Assembly: GCF_001715195.1 (NCBI RefSeq)
Contig: NZ_MDWE01000004.1
Coordinates: 1-47,635, forward strand
Direction of reading: 5' to 3'
Source: Rhodohalobacter halophilus
GTDB lineage: Bacteria; Bacteroidota; Rhodothermia; Balneolales; Balneolaceae
DNA: 47,635 nt
Position 1 is the stretch's first letter. Each line of letters begins with the position of its first letter. Below the pieces are notes generated by a model that saw only the letters and a list, made by a program, of their open reading frames with translations, had not been told where the DNA came from and searched no databases. Shown in pieces: positions 8,423 to 16,593 of this stretch. A program made the translations under genes and the position numbers.

Positions 8423-9043
8423 TCATTTAGCATCAGCAAGCGAAGTGCACGAACCGGCCGTAATCCATCCGGTGACGAAGATATGGATAGTGATGGAGAC
8501 GGAATCCAATTTAATCTGGAGATCGATCCAATCGATGAGGATTCAGATGATGATGGAGTGCTGGACGCTATTGAAACAGCATCCTACAGCATCAGCAAGC
8601 GAAGCGCGAGAACCGGTCGCAGTGCAGCTGCAGGAGGCAAAGAGATCGAGACGATGGAGTGGAATGAGGGAACTGCCAGGCAAATGGCGAGTGATGATGA
8701 CCCGTGTGGGCCGGGTGTGTGGGCCCGAACTACAGGGGGCAGTGAGAATTGCATTCCGGAAAACTCAGAACAGGAAAACCCGCTTGCGCAGGAATCGGGG
8801 CGGCAGGAAACTCCGGTCCTCGAAAATATACCTCCAGGTAATGTATACCGATGGACTTATAATTTGACTTCACTGACTGATGCTCAGGAAATTCCGGGAA
8901 GGACATTAACCGTCTTGTTCACCGGAGGCACATGGCACTTTAATGTGCATATCGATCCGGATGATGACGGGGACGGGTATGGTGATCTGCTTCAGAACAG
9001 TTCATTCAGCATCAGTAAGCGGTCTGCGAGAACGGGACGCAAT
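8423..9043 (+). repeat. three SISKRSARTGR-coding units (HU-arm-like)
   Basis: Units at 8423-8464, 8582-8623 and 9002-9043 read S[FY]SISKRSARTGR[NS]. Silent differences are frequent: the serine after KR is AGT, AGC or TCT, and the glycine is GGC, GGT or GGA. The first copy continues NPSG, as in the RxARTGRNPxTG arm signature of HU/IHF DNA-binding proteins. Confidence 0.85.
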
Positions 9044-9054
9044 TGAGTTGAGAC

Positions 9055-9089
9055 CTGACAGGGTTTCGATGGAAGGAGAATCCTGTCAG
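9055..9089 (+). terminator. possible stem-loop after the large envelope gene
   Basis: CTGACAGG (9055-9062) and CCTGTCAG (9082-9089) form a perfect 8-base stem with a 19-base loop, starting 9 bases after the stop codon. No T-run follows, so it may stabilise the transcript end and not act as an intrinsic terminator. Confidence 0.35.
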
Positions 9090-9235
9090 TGCCGGTATGT
9101 GGAATTGGGTTTCAGAATTTTTGATTAATGGATAAGCGACTGAATCCGTATTAGAGCCTGCAACTTGTTTGCTGAAATCTATATATAGCGGAGCTGCGGG
9201 TTGTCGTCTCGGAGCGAAGCTCTCCGAACGAGTTG

Positions 9236-9285
9236 GGAATGATGAAGGATGAATTTCGAATGTTAGCCTGAATCCTGAATCCTGA
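9236..9285 (+). repeat. degenerate tail copy of the dispersed repeat
   Basis: GGAATGATGAAGGATGAATTTCGAATG followed by TTAGCCTGAATCCTGAATCCTG in broken form; same unit pattern as the other tails. It is the last copy seen in the window. Confidence 0.45.
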
Positions 9286-9306
9286 AAAATTGGTAATTAA
9301 AACCGG

Positions 9307-9810
9307 TTACTCCTCAACCTTCAAACTCTTCAGCCTCTCACCATAATCTACCAGAAATCGGTCATACTCTTTATTCATCAGATCAGATGTAATGAGAAAA
9401 TCAGCCGAAGTACGATCGCAGGCCAGGGCGATATTGTACACGATCGATATTCGAAGCAGCGCCTTCACATCCACATCGTGCGGCTGAGCCTGGAGGGGAT
9501 CCCAGAAGAAGATCAGGATATCGAGTTTGCTCTCGGCGATGGCCGCCCCAATCTGAAGATCACCGCCAAGCGGCCCGCTCATAAACCGGTGTACGGGCAG
9601 ATCCAGTTTATCCGCAAGCAGGCCGCCGGTGGTTCCGGTGCCGTAGAGGTCGTGCTTCATAAGGATTTCGCGGTTGTAATCGGCCCAGTCAATCAGGTCG
9701 CGCTTACGGAAGTCGTGGGCAACAAGCCCGATTCGTTTCTTTTCACCCATCGGGGCGGTGTGGGATGCAATGCTGGGATGCGGAGCTTTAGATTTAGGGT
9801 CTTTAACCAT
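9307..9810 (-). CDS. mgsA: methylglyoxal synthase
   Basis: Converts dihydroxyacetone phosphate to methylglyoxal and phosphate, a bypass of lower glycolysis used when phosphate is short or sugar phosphates build up; cytoplasmic. The 167-residue product carries the family landmarks: LVAHD (His32), the GTGTTG phosphate loop (57-62), SGPLGGD (78-84, with Asp84 equivalent to the catalytic Asp71 of the E. coli enzyme), FFWDPL and PHDVDVKALLR (His111, Asp114). E. coli MgsA has about 150 residues. The first 20 residues here are polar and not conserved, so the ATG at residue 21 (codon 9748-9750) is a possible alternative start. A perfect palindrome lies 39 bases upstream of the annotated start. The adenylate cyclase gene on the same strand lies upstream with a 164-base gap, so they may not be cotranscribed. 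Confidence 0.93.
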   Translation of the reverse strand: MVKDPKSKAPHPSIASHTAPMGEKKRIGLVAHDFRKRDLIDWADYNREILMKHDLYGTGTTGGLLADKLDLPVHRFMSGPLGGDLQIGAAIAESKLDILIFFWDPLQAQPHDVDVKALLRISIVYNIALACDRTSADFLITSDLMNKEYDRFLVDYGERLKSLKVEE

Positions 9811-9848
9811 ACTGATTCACAGTTTGTATTGTTGATATATTTACGAGC

Positions 9849-9861
9849 TGTATCAGATACA
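9849..9861 (-). promoter_or_regulatory. palindrome TGTATC-A-GATACA upstream of mgsA
   Basis: A perfect 6-base inverted repeat with a one-base centre, located 39 bases before the mgsA start in an AT-rich stretch. It fits a dimeric regulator's operator. No matching site elsewhere in the window was noticed. Confidence 0.35.
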
Positions 9862-9974
9862 AGCCCTATCATTAATATATCATTTGTAAGGCAAGTGTGA
9901 AGAGCGAATTTTTTCAGGTCTTAAGGAAATAATGAGGGGTAATAGCGGCTGTAAATTGTATACGACAAGCGGTT

Positions 9975-11816
9975 TTATACGACCAGGCGTAACGGACTAT
10001 CGTTTCGAGACATCTGCAAAATCTCGAACGGTTCGTCATCAAATCCTTTCAGTGTTACTTCGCGTGAGTGAACACGAAGAATGTTGTGTTTTCCTCTCAG
10101 GTACTCCTTCAGTTCGGGGCACTCATAAGCATCGGATGAAATGACCACTTCCGAGCTGTTGGCAAAACTGACCAGCCTGGATGCAATATTTACGTGATTA
10201 CCGAAATAGTCGATACGATTATTCAGAGAGACGGCCATGCAATCGCCCACGTGAATGCCACCTTTTAGTTTGATGGGAGACTCTTCACCGGCCTGCTGCT
10301 GTTTGAATAGTTTTTCTGCCTTGTAGAAGGCTTTCAAGGCATGGGCCGGAGTTGGGAAAATGGCCATTACGGAGTCCCCCAGGGTTTTTACTACCGCTCC
10401 GCGCTCCTCAATTACGGCTTGTTCAAGAGTATTAAAATGGCCCATCACCACTCCGAGTGCAGTTTCATCTCCATCTTTCCGGTATAGGTTGGAAGAGTTG
10501 AAGAGGTCGGTAAACAGGATGGTCAGATTTTTGGCATTCAGTTTCTTCTCATCACGGATCAGTTCTTCAGGAAACAGATTTCTGAAAAGCTGCCAGGAGG
10601 TAACTTCCGCCGCTGAAACGGCAAACGTCTCGCGGCTGAGGTTTTCACACTTCACAATCATTTTTTCTTCGGTCTGATTGTGAAGGATCAGATTGGGTGT
10701 TGTGGAGAGGTAGATATCTTCCCGGTCATCCCGCTTATCACTGAAATGAATAGTGGCATTTGTCAGGCCATGGTGATCGATCTGAGCGTAGATCACTTCA
10801 CAGCTTTGGTTGGAGTAGATTTTATAGTACCCCTCCCGCAAATTCATTTTTACAAACCGCTTCTGGCCGGGATTGAGTGTGAGCTGTAGATCTACATGCG
10901 GTTGAGTGGCCGGGTTTCCATAACAGTAGGTTTTTCTGGAGACTTTTCGGGCCAGTGGATGAGGCTCGAACATCAGCTCCAGGGCTTGGTGGAAATCGAC
11001 ATTGAAATCTTTTTCACAGGTTGGACAAAAAACAGGATCTGTAATTTCACCAAGCTTCTGAATACTTTTAACCCGGTTTCTGCACTCCGGGCAGTGAACA
11101 TTCCATCTAAAGTTGAGAAGATCCAGTTTTGTAGCGAACAGCATCACCCTTAGGACGCTGTTCAGCGGTTTTTCCCAGATTTCGGAAAGTTTAGCCGGAT
11201 TGAGCTGTTTAATTTCAGCATCGTTACCATGCTGAATGGCATGTATCAGCAGTTCGGAAATTTCCTCGTCTCCGCTTAGCTCGGCCAGTTTTTCTCTGTG
11301 CAGGTCCCAGCGACGGGGAGCAGAAAGTTTGAATTTGGTTGAATAATTTTCCGGAAGCGTGTGTTCAACAATGGATTGATCATACTGCTGGATCAGTTTT
11401 TTTAGGTGGTAGCGGAATCTTCTGCTAAATCTCCGTTTGCTGAAAATATAACCCGGAAGTCGGTTGGCTTCGCCCCGGAAACGGAATGTGACCATACTGC
11501 CAAATTGATTATCACTGATATCAATAGAGATGAGCAGCTCTTTAAAATAACCTGACTTGTAATTTCTTTTTACGCTCAAATGGTAAGGGGCCTCCCACTG
11601 ATAGGGTTCCTCTTCCCACATATCGGTGCGGTGAAGGGGTTCGTATGTTAGCTCGATGTGCCCCTTCAGGTTCATGCGTGAGAGATTAGCACGTTCTACA
11701 GGCAGCTCACCCAAATCCCTGAACAGCCGATTGGTATCAGACAGTAAAGTCCATAGCTGCTCAGGAGATGAACTGCTTTGAATTTGCCAACTGTATGAAA
11801 ACGTGTAATCGAGCAT
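9975..11816 (-). CDS. class III adenylate cyclase with SRPBCC-like and zinc-ribbon regions
   Basis: Predicted to make cAMP from ATP. Of 613 residues, the first ~150 resemble an SRPBCC/START-type ligand-binding fold (SSPEQLWTLLSDTNRL). The middle has a zinc ribbon with Cys242, Cys245, Cys264 and Cys267 and a further ~130-residue beta-rich part, as in proteins carrying DUF5939. The catalytic domain spans ~428-605. Both metal-binding aspartates are present (Asp437 in FTDLF, Asp481 in LGDSV). So are the adenine-selecting Lys477 and Asp536 (IDYFGN) and the transition-state Asn543 and Arg547, so it should be active and specific for ATP over GTP. No membrane segment or signal peptide: cytoplasmic. 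What the N-terminal part senses (a lipid, a hydrophobic ligand or a protein) is not visible. It sits upstream of mgsA on the same strand; ndk runs divergently. Confidence 0.88.
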   Translation of the reverse strand: MLDYTFSYSWQIQSSSSPEQLWTLLSDTNRLFRDLGELPVERANLSRMNLKGHIELTYEPLHRTDMWEEEPYQWEAPYHLSVKRNYKSGYFKELLISIDISDNQFGSMVTFRFRGEANRLPGYIFSKRRFSRRFRYHLKKLIQQYDQSIVEHTLPENYSTKFKLSAPRRWDLHREKLAELSGDEEISELLIHAIQHGNDAEIKQLNPAKLSEIWEKPLNSVLRVMLFATKLDLLNFRWNVHCPECRNRVKSIQKLGEITDPVFCPTCEKDFNVDFHQALELMFEPHPLARKVSRKTYCYGNPATQPHVDLQLTLNPGQKRFVKMNLREGYYKIYSNQSCEVIYAQIDHHGLTNATIHFSDKRDDREDIYLSTTPNLILHNQTEEKMIVKCENLSRETFAVSAAEVTSWQLFRNLFPEELIRDEKKLNAKNLTILFTDLFNSSNLYRKDGDETALGVVMGHFNTLEQAVIEERGAVVKTLGDSVMAIFPTPAHALKAFYKAEKLFKQQQAGEESPIKLKGGIHVGDCMAVSLNNRIDYFGNHVNIASRLVSFANSSEVVISSDAYECPELKEYLRGKHNILRVHSREVTLKGFDDEPFEILQMSRNDSPLRLVV

Positions 11817-11933
11817 TCGTTAGTTCGTAATGATTATCAATAGTTTCACTCGTGATTTTTCCGAGTATCCCGTATCTTTGTGGCTGTTAAAAAGAGAACT
11901 GAAACCGACAATTGTTACAAAAGAATTAAAATA

Positions 11934-12365
11934 ATGGCAGTAGAAAGAACTTTGACAATCCTGAAACCTGACTGTGTACGCAAGAATTTGATAGGCGAAG
12001 TTACTCGTCGTATTCAGGAGGCCGGATTCAAAATTGTTGCGATGAAAATGACCCGCCTTACCCAAGATACCGCAGGCGGATTTTACGCGGTGCATAAAGA
12101 GCGTCCGTTTTTTGGGGAACTGGTTGAGTTTATGAGCAGTGGAGCCTGTGTTCCGATGATCCTGGAAAAAGAGAACGCGATTGCGGATTTCAGAAAGCTG
12201 ATTGGAGCTACAAATCCCGATGAAGCCGATGAAGGAACCATCCGCGCAGATTTTGCAGACAGTGTTGGAGAGAACATTGTTCACGGCTCAGATTCCGTAG
12301 AAAACGGAAAAATTGAAGCGGCCTATTTCTTTGCTGAATCAGAAGTTGTGGCAAACAAAGCGTAA
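11934..12365 (+). CDS. ndk: nucleoside diphosphate kinase
   Basis: Transfers the gamma phosphate of ATP to other nucleoside diphosphates through a phosphohistidine; cytoplasmic housekeeping enzyme. The 143-residue length is standard. The frame is open from 11880, but ATG 11934 gives the conserved beginning [13 protein letters not shown]. Lys11, the NIVHGSDS active-site segment with His117 and the ERPFF segment are all present. The upstream 18 codons do not fit the family. A clear terminator follows 30 bases after the stop, so the gene is probably monocistronic. It runs divergently from the adenylate cyclase gene. Confidence 0.96.
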   Translation: MAVERTLTILKPDCVRKNLIGEVTRRIQEAGFKIVAMKMTRLTQDTAGGFYAVHKERPFFGELVEFMSSGACVPMILEKENAIADFRKLIGATNPDEADEGTIRADFADSVGENIVHGSDSVENGKIEAAYFFAESEVVANKA

Positions 12366-12394
12366 ACTGCTTTTCTGAAAAATTTCAAAAGGGT

Positions 12395-12418
12395 GGGGCG
12401 AAAACTTCGCCCTTTTTT
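12395..12418 (+). terminator. intrinsic terminator of ndk
   Basis: GGGCGAA (12396-12402) and TTCGCCC (12406-12412) form a 7-base stem with a 3-base loop, followed by a run of six Ts. An extra G precedes the stem. Confidence 0.85.
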
Positions 12419-12692
12419 GTTTCGGAAAATAACTGGATATAGTGAAATCCCCTCCTTATGAAATGTTTTGAAGGGGTGGTTGGATCGGCACTTTATTTCT
12501 CATCAAATAAAATGAGAAAAGAATCCTGAATGATTGAAACCACTCTAAAAATCCCGTGATTCCAAATTGGGGATCATTCAATATTTGTCACAATACTTCG
12601 AAGTCCAAAGGACACTCGTTTGATTATCCCCTTGTTAGGGAAGATTTTTTGTAAATTGAACTCAGCCGAAGATCGAATTCTAAATATATCTC
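12419..12692. other. intergenic region before the NamZ-like gene
   Basis: No gene seen between the ndk terminator and the next start. It contains imperfect CCCCTCCTT/GAAGGGG and GGGGATCA/TGATTATCCCC inverted pieces and a CTTCGAAG palindrome. The last 50 bases are AT-rich and probably hold the promoter. Confidence 0.4.
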
Positions 12693-13940
12693 ATGGTAAA
12701 GAGCAGACTAATTTATATACTATTAACCCTATCTCTTTCATCAACTCTGATTTCTTTCACTTCATGTGTAAATGAAGAATCAATTGAGCAGGACACCGTT
12801 CAAACAGGGGCGGAGATGCTGATTGAGAATCATCTGGATGAACTGGATGGGAAACGGGTTGGCCTGGTCATGAACCCAACGGCACGGATTGGAGAGACTC
12901 ACATGCTCGACACACTGATGACCTTGGGTGTGAATGTGGAAGCGCTCTACGCACCTGAACACGGATTCAGAGGTGAGGCCGGTGCCGGGGAGATCATTGA
13001 AGACGGAGTGGATCAGCAGACAGGGCTTCCGGTCTATTCACTCTACGGGGCCAGTCGAAAACCGACCGCCGAGATGCTTGAGGCCGTGGATCTATTACTA
13101 TTTGATATGCAGGACGTGGGAGCCCGATTTTACACTTACATCGCAACACTGGGTTTGGTCATGGAAGCAGCGAGTGAGTCTGGTATCCCGGTATGGGTGC
13201 TGGACCGGCCCAATCCCCTGGGAGGAAATTATGTAAGCGGATGGATGCTGGATGAGGAGTTCGAGTCGTTTGTCGGCCCATACCCGATTCCCGCCATTCA
13301 TGGTCTGACGATGGGGGAGATGGCACGGATGATTGCCGGCGAGCAGTGGATGAATTTTGATTCTGACCCGGAGTTGAGAGTCATTCAGATGAAAGGATGG
13401 ACGCGCGATATGATCTGGCCGGATACCGGGCTCGAATGGGTTGCTCCGTCACCGAATCTGGCCACTTTTGAACAAGCTTTTCTTTATCCCGGAACCGTCT
13501 ATTTTGAAGGTACGACCCTTAGTGAAGGGCGGGGAACAGATCAGCCTTTTTTAGTACTGGGCGGACCCGAAACAAGCCTGAGTGAAGAGAAGATTCATGA
13601 ATTGAATCAACTAACGGACCAGCTTGAGGTTCGGCCGCTCTCATTTACGCCAAGATCCATTCCGGGTGTGGCTCCGACCCCAAAACACCTCGATACAGAG
13701 AGCTACGGTGTACAAATCACCTTGCATGGTTATGAGTTTGATCCTGTACGGGTGGGGCTGAAACTGTTTCAGGAGATTCTGAATGCATCACCCGGCGCTG
13801 AGACAAATGACTTTCTATATAATCTTGCAGGCAGCAGGGAGATCGATCGGATCATTTCGGGAGAAGTAAACCCTTTGGAAGTCAATTTTGGTCTTGAGTC
13901 ATTTTTAGAAGAAAGAAGGGAGTATCTAATTTATGAATAG
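12693..13940 (+). CDS. namZ: NamZ/DUF1343 family exo-beta-N-acetylmuramidase, lipoprotein
   Basis: Family members (YbbC/NamZ of Bacillus) cleave N-acetylmuramic acid from the non-reducing end of peptidoglycan fragments. The 415-residue product starts with a hydrophobic segment ending FTSC at ~residue 25, a plausible lipobox, so the protein is likely a lipid-anchored periplasmic enzyme. DUF1343 runs over the whole mature part: RVGLVMNPTARIG, LYAPEHGFRG with its EHGFRG core, the LFDMQDVGARFYTY segment and a WVLDRPNPLGG stretch, all typical. The specific activity is inferred from family membership. ATG 12693 is the only start that keeps the signal. The neighbours are a PH-like membrane protein and a SPOR-domain outer membrane protein, which fits an envelope context. 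A muropeptide recycling role is likely. Confidence 0.88.
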   Translation: MVKSRLIYILLTLSLSSTLISFTSCVNEESIEQDTVQTGAEMLIENHLDELDGKRVGLVMNPTARIGETHMLDTLMTLGVNVEALYAPEHGFRGEAGAGEIIEDGVDQQTGLPVYSLYGASRKPTAEMLEAVDLLLFDMQDVGARFYTYIATLGLVMEAASESGIPVWVLDRPNPLGGNYVSGWMLDEEFESFVGPYPIPAIHGLTMGEMARMIAGEQWMNFDSDPELRVIQMKGWTRDMIWPDTGLEWVAPSPNLATFEQAFLYPGTVYFEGTTLSEGRGTDQPFLVLGGPETSLSEEKIHELNQLTDQLEVRPLSFTPRSIPGVAPTPKHLDTESYGVQITLHGYEFDPVRVGLKLFQEILNASPGAETNDFLYNLAGSREIDRIISGEVNPLEVNFGLESFLEERREYLIYE

Positions 13941-13951
13941 CAGAGACTGAA

Positions 13952-14401
13952 ATGGCCTATAGAAACACTCAGATCGGGTATTTTACAATTATTGTTATGG
14001 GAGGTGTTTCGATGTTTTTAATATTCATGATTCAATCATCGAAAGTTCTCCCCTCAGAACGCCCAATTTTATACGTCTCTCTACTGCTCATCCTGTTTCT
14101 ATTCATCATTTTTTCCACGCTGACAGTTGAAGTGAACAGAAATGAACTCATCTGGTACTTTGGGCCCGGCATCTGGAAATACCGAATACCGATTGATCAA
14201 ATCAAAGATGTGTCAAAGGTTAAAACTCACCCGCTTGAGGGAATTGGCATACGATGGACGCCGGGCAAAGGATGGCTGTACAATGTATCCGGATTAAAGG
14301 CTGTGAATATTTTACTTAAAAATGGGAAAAGTACGCGGATTGGAACAGACGAACCGGAAGTGCTTATTTCTGCAATTCTTGAAGAGCAGAAATATCTCTG
14401 A
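13952..14401 (+). CDS. membrane protein with bacterial PH-like domain
   Basis: A 149-residue protein with two transmembrane segments (residues ~9-28 and 39-60), followed by a soluble domain of ~85 residues with the beta-strand pattern of bacterial PH-like domains: ELIWYFGPGIWKYRIPIDQI and a WLYNVSGLKAVNILLKNGK stretch. Such domains often sit in proteins that respond to stress at the membrane, but no specific function can be given. It begins 11 bases after the NamZ-like gene stops, so the two are probably cotranscribed. Confidence 0.6.
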   Translation: MAYRNTQIGYFTIIVMGGVSMFLIFMIQSSKVLPSERPILYVSLLLILFLFIIFSTLTVEVNRNELIWYFGPGIWKYRIPIDQIKDVSKVKTHPLEGIGIRWTPGKGWLYNVSGLKAVNILLKNGKSTRIGTDEPEVLISAILEEQKYL

Positions 14402-14510
14402 TAACACCGGGATTAATCACAAAAGATCTTCTTAAAAATTTTGTATTATCTCTGAATGTTGCAAGGAGTTATGCAGTTGACATTTTTATACATCATAATC
14501 AGAACGAATG

Positions 14511-14516
14511 AAGGAG
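14511..14516 (+). promoter_or_regulatory. strong Shine-Dalgarno AAGGAG before the SPOR gene
   Basis: AAGGAG sits four bases before ATG 14521. Most other genes in this window lack so clear a site, so this decides the start. Confidence 0.6.
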
Positions 14517-14520
14517 ATAT

Positions 14521-15741
14521 ATGGAGAGAAAATCAATCAGCATACAGAAGTGGTTAGCAATTTTTGCAGCCCTTTGTTTGAGCTTTCCCGTTCAATCTTT
14601 ATCACAATCCGGCGAGGGGAAAAGAGTCAGTTTTACACTCGGTTCAGGTCTTACCTACGGTTCCGCAGGTGATGGAGTTGTGGGGCGGCTTGCGGGTAAT
14701 TTCAACGTCCCATCTTTTCGCCAACAGATTTATGGAGGGAGTTTTCAGTATGCTGCAAGCCCTGCTTTTTCAATCGATACAGGCGTTCAGGTTGGGAGTT
14801 TTACTAATCAGTATGATTTTGACCCCGCTTTTGAGAATGATTTTTTCTATGCAACCATAAAAGGTGTGACCAACCTAAATGGTCTCCTGGGGCTCAATTC
14901 CCGGTTCATGAATCCATATTTTTCTGTTGGCCTTGGAATGATTCGGAGCCAGATTGTTACCGACGATCTGGATTCAGAAGACCTGTCTTTGCTGGGCACT
15001 GCAGGTGCAGGAGTGAACTTCTATCTTTTCCGGGGGGCTGATCTATTTGTTCAGTATGACTATATTGCAGCGGGAAGTGATTTACTGGACGGACTCTCCG
15101 GATCAGGCAGCTCAGATCAATTTGCGGCTGTAAGTGCAGGCCTTCGCATTAATTTCGGCTCATCAGGTTCTAAACTCATTTCATGGCCTCCGGCACGAGA
15201 TTCCCGGATTGAAATTTCAACCGGTGCTGATTTGAACAGAGCAGAAGAACATGAAGTGGAAGTAACTGTTGAACGACAAGTGGCCCCGGACCCTCAGAAC
15301 CTGCAGGAGAAAGAGGAGAGAGAACAGAGACTTCAACAAATGGTGAATGAAGCAAATCGGGAGATGATGCGACAACAGGAACAAAACCGGGTGTTTGCTG
15401 AGCAGTGGAGAGCCGAACAGCGACAAAAACAACTGGAAGCTGAGGCTGAAGCCCGGAGGCAACAAATATTCACTAACAGGCCTGATCCGGGGCATTATAT
15501 TCAGGTTTATTCATTTTCAAATCGTGCAGCTGCCGAAGAGATGCGAGCGAAGCTGGCTGAAGATCTTGGGTCTCAACTTGATCAGGCCGGACAACGAGTT
15601 ATTATTCATCAATTTGATGGGCTAAATCGTGTACTGATAGGTTCGTTTCAGCGATATCGTAATGCAAACAGTATCCTGCAGCAACTCGACTCCGGATATG
15701 GAGCTTTCATTATCACCTACCCGCGTCCGGACGATATGTAA
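14521..15741 (+). CDS. outer membrane protein with SPOR domain
   Basis: A 406-residue exported protein. Signal peptide at residues 1-29 (WLAIFAALCLSFPVQSLSQ). Residues ~32-222 have the glycine/aromatic strand pattern of an outer-membrane beta-barrel, closing with AGLRINFG. A charged, glutamine-rich coiled-coil linker follows (~235-310), then a C-terminal SPOR domain (~325-402, HYIQVYSFSNRAAAEEMRAKL). SPOR domains bind peptidoglycan strands stripped of stem peptides, found at division and remodelling sites. The protein therefore probably tethers the outer membrane to the wall. The strong ribosome binding site fixes the start. It converges with rlmB, with 23 bases between the stops. Confidence 0.82.
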   Translation: MERKSISIQKWLAIFAALCLSFPVQSLSQSGEGKRVSFTLGSGLTYGSAGDGVVGRLAGNFNVPSFRQQIYGGSFQYAASPAFSIDTGVQVGSFTNQYDFDPAFENDFFYATIKGVTNLNGLLGLNSRFMNPYFSVGLGMIRSQIVTDDLDSEDLSLLGTAGAGVNFYLFRGADLFVQYDYIAAGSDLLDGLSGSGSSDQFAAVSAGLRINFGSSGSKLISWPPARDSRIEISTGADLNRAEEHEVEVTVERQVAPDPQNLQEKEEREQRLQQMVNEANREMMRQQEQNRVFAEQWRAEQRQKQLEAEAEARRQQIFTNRPDPGHYIQVYSFSNRAAAEEMRAKLAEDLGSQLDQAGQRVIIHQFDGLNRVLIGSFQRYRNANSILQQLDSGYGAFIITYPRPDDM

Positions 15742-15764
15742 GGATTTCGATAAGTGCCAGAGAG

Positions 15765-16517
15765 TCACTTTTTAGACTGAACTTTCTGGCGCTTCCATTC
15801 GTAGCAAACCAACGCGGCACTCACCGATGCATTCAGCGATTCTACACGATTTTCCATTGGAAGTGAAAGGAGAAAGTCACAATGCTCCCCCGTCTTTTTG
15901 CGCATGCCCCGGCCTTCATTACCGATTACAAACGCCATGGGAACATCATAGGTCTGATCCCAAATCATCGAATCACTGTTTTGATCGAGCCCGGCAATCC
16001 AGAATTTATGATCCTTTAGTGCAAGAATTGCCTGGTTTAAATTTACTGCTCTTACAATTGGAATTCGTCCGGCTGTTCCTGCACTTGTTTTGAAGACGGC
16101 CGCGTTAACCGGCGCCTGGCGATGCTTGGGCACAATGACTGCAGAAATTCCGGCGCCGGCTGCAGTTCTTAGAATGGCACCAAAATTGTGCGGATCTTCA
16201 ATTTCATCCAAAAGAAGTACCGCGGTTTGAGCATCAGGCTCTACCTTTTCAAGCCACTCTTCAAACTCCTTGTATTCTGCCTGTGCAATTGAAGCAACCA
16301 CTCCCTGGTCGTTTACTCCACCCACAAGATCATAAAGTTTCTTGCCGGGAACTTCGGTGTAGGGAATCCGGTTTTTGGAAGCAAGAGATAAGATGTTAGC
16401 GATCTGAGAGTGTTGAATTCCTTTTCTTATGTAGATTTTATCAACACTTTCTGCACCTTGTTGAAGTTGTTCTTCAACGGGATTCCTGCCATAGATGTAA
16501 TGATTAGAATTTTCCAC
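15765..16517 (-). CDS. rlmB: 23S rRNA 2'-O-methyltransferase, TrmH family
   Basis: Predicted to methylate the 2'-O of G2251 (E. coli numbering) in the 23S rRNA peptidyl-transferase loop, using S-adenosylmethionine. A SpoU-type substrate-binding N-terminal domain begins with HYIYGRNPVEEQL. The SPOUT catalytic domain has motif 1 (DPHNFGAILRTA), motif 2 (IGNEGRGM) and motif 3 (SLPMENRVESLNASVSAAL), all intact. The frame is open to ATG 16577, but those 20 residues are not family-like. GTG at 16517 gives about 250 residues, the usual length, so I chose it. Closest alternative: another TrmH-family enzyme acting on tRNA. Confidence 0.88.
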   Translation of the reverse strand: MENSNHYIYGRNPVEEQLQQGAESVDKIYIRKGIQHSQIANILSLASKNRIPYTEVPGKKLYDLVGGVNDQGVVASIAQAEYKEFEEWLEKVEPDAQTAVLLLDEIEDPHNFGAILRTAAGAGISAVIVPKHRQAPVNAAVFKTSAGTAGRIPIVRAVNLNQAILALKDHKFWIAGLDQNSDSMIWDQTYDVPMAFVIGNEGRGMRKKTGEHCDFLLSLPMENRVESLNASVSAALVCYEWKRQKVQSKK

Positions 16518-16593
16518 GTATAGGGCGAAATATTTTGTTAATCGGTTACAGTTTGTATAATGGTAATGTGTTCTCAATTAAATAGACAGTCAA

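Larger units (their letters stand above)
6013..9046 (+). pseudogene. large envelope-type protein with TSP3-like loops and repeated basic peptides; frameshifted at a G7 tract
   Basis: The frame starting at ATG 6013 breaks at seven Gs (6224-6230). Removing one G joins it to the long frame ending at 9046 and gives about 1010 residues. N-terminal signal peptide (ITIFLIIFSGLFTQQAFA). Residues ~35-270 look like an outer-membrane beta-barrel or OmpA-like barrel, ending in a typical FFANAGIKISFG strand. Beyond that come six DYNSSRSNKP-type peptides (6845, 6962, 7340, 7451, 7880, 7991) and three SISKRSARTGR peptides (8423, 8582, 9002). They alternate with calcium-binding loops of the form DxDSDDDGIDD (thrombospondin type 3-like). 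Two copies of a ~105-residue helical domain (about 7015-7330 and 7547-7870) each hold two CExxVC pairs. The protein ends exactly on the last basic peptide (TGRN). I know no family with this whole arrangement. It is probably exported. Function is unknown; a frame break in the sequence as given may make it non-functional or switchable. Confidence 0.75.
9047..9306. other. intergenic stretch with a repeat remnant
   Basis: No gene seen. It contains an inverted repeat after the large gene (9055-9089), a CGGAGC/GCTC-type small palindrome near 9208-9225 and a degenerate repeat tail (9236-9285). Confidence 0.5.

Noticed and set aside
12432-12490. CCCCTCCTT...GAAGGGGTGG as a second terminator or mobile repeat
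   Set aside because: Pairing is imperfect and no T-run follows; left as unassigned intergenic sequence.
15752-15770. AAGTG...CACTT stem followed by Ts between the SPOR gene and rlmB
   Set aside because: Only five paired bases and part of it lies inside rlmB; too weak to call a terminator.
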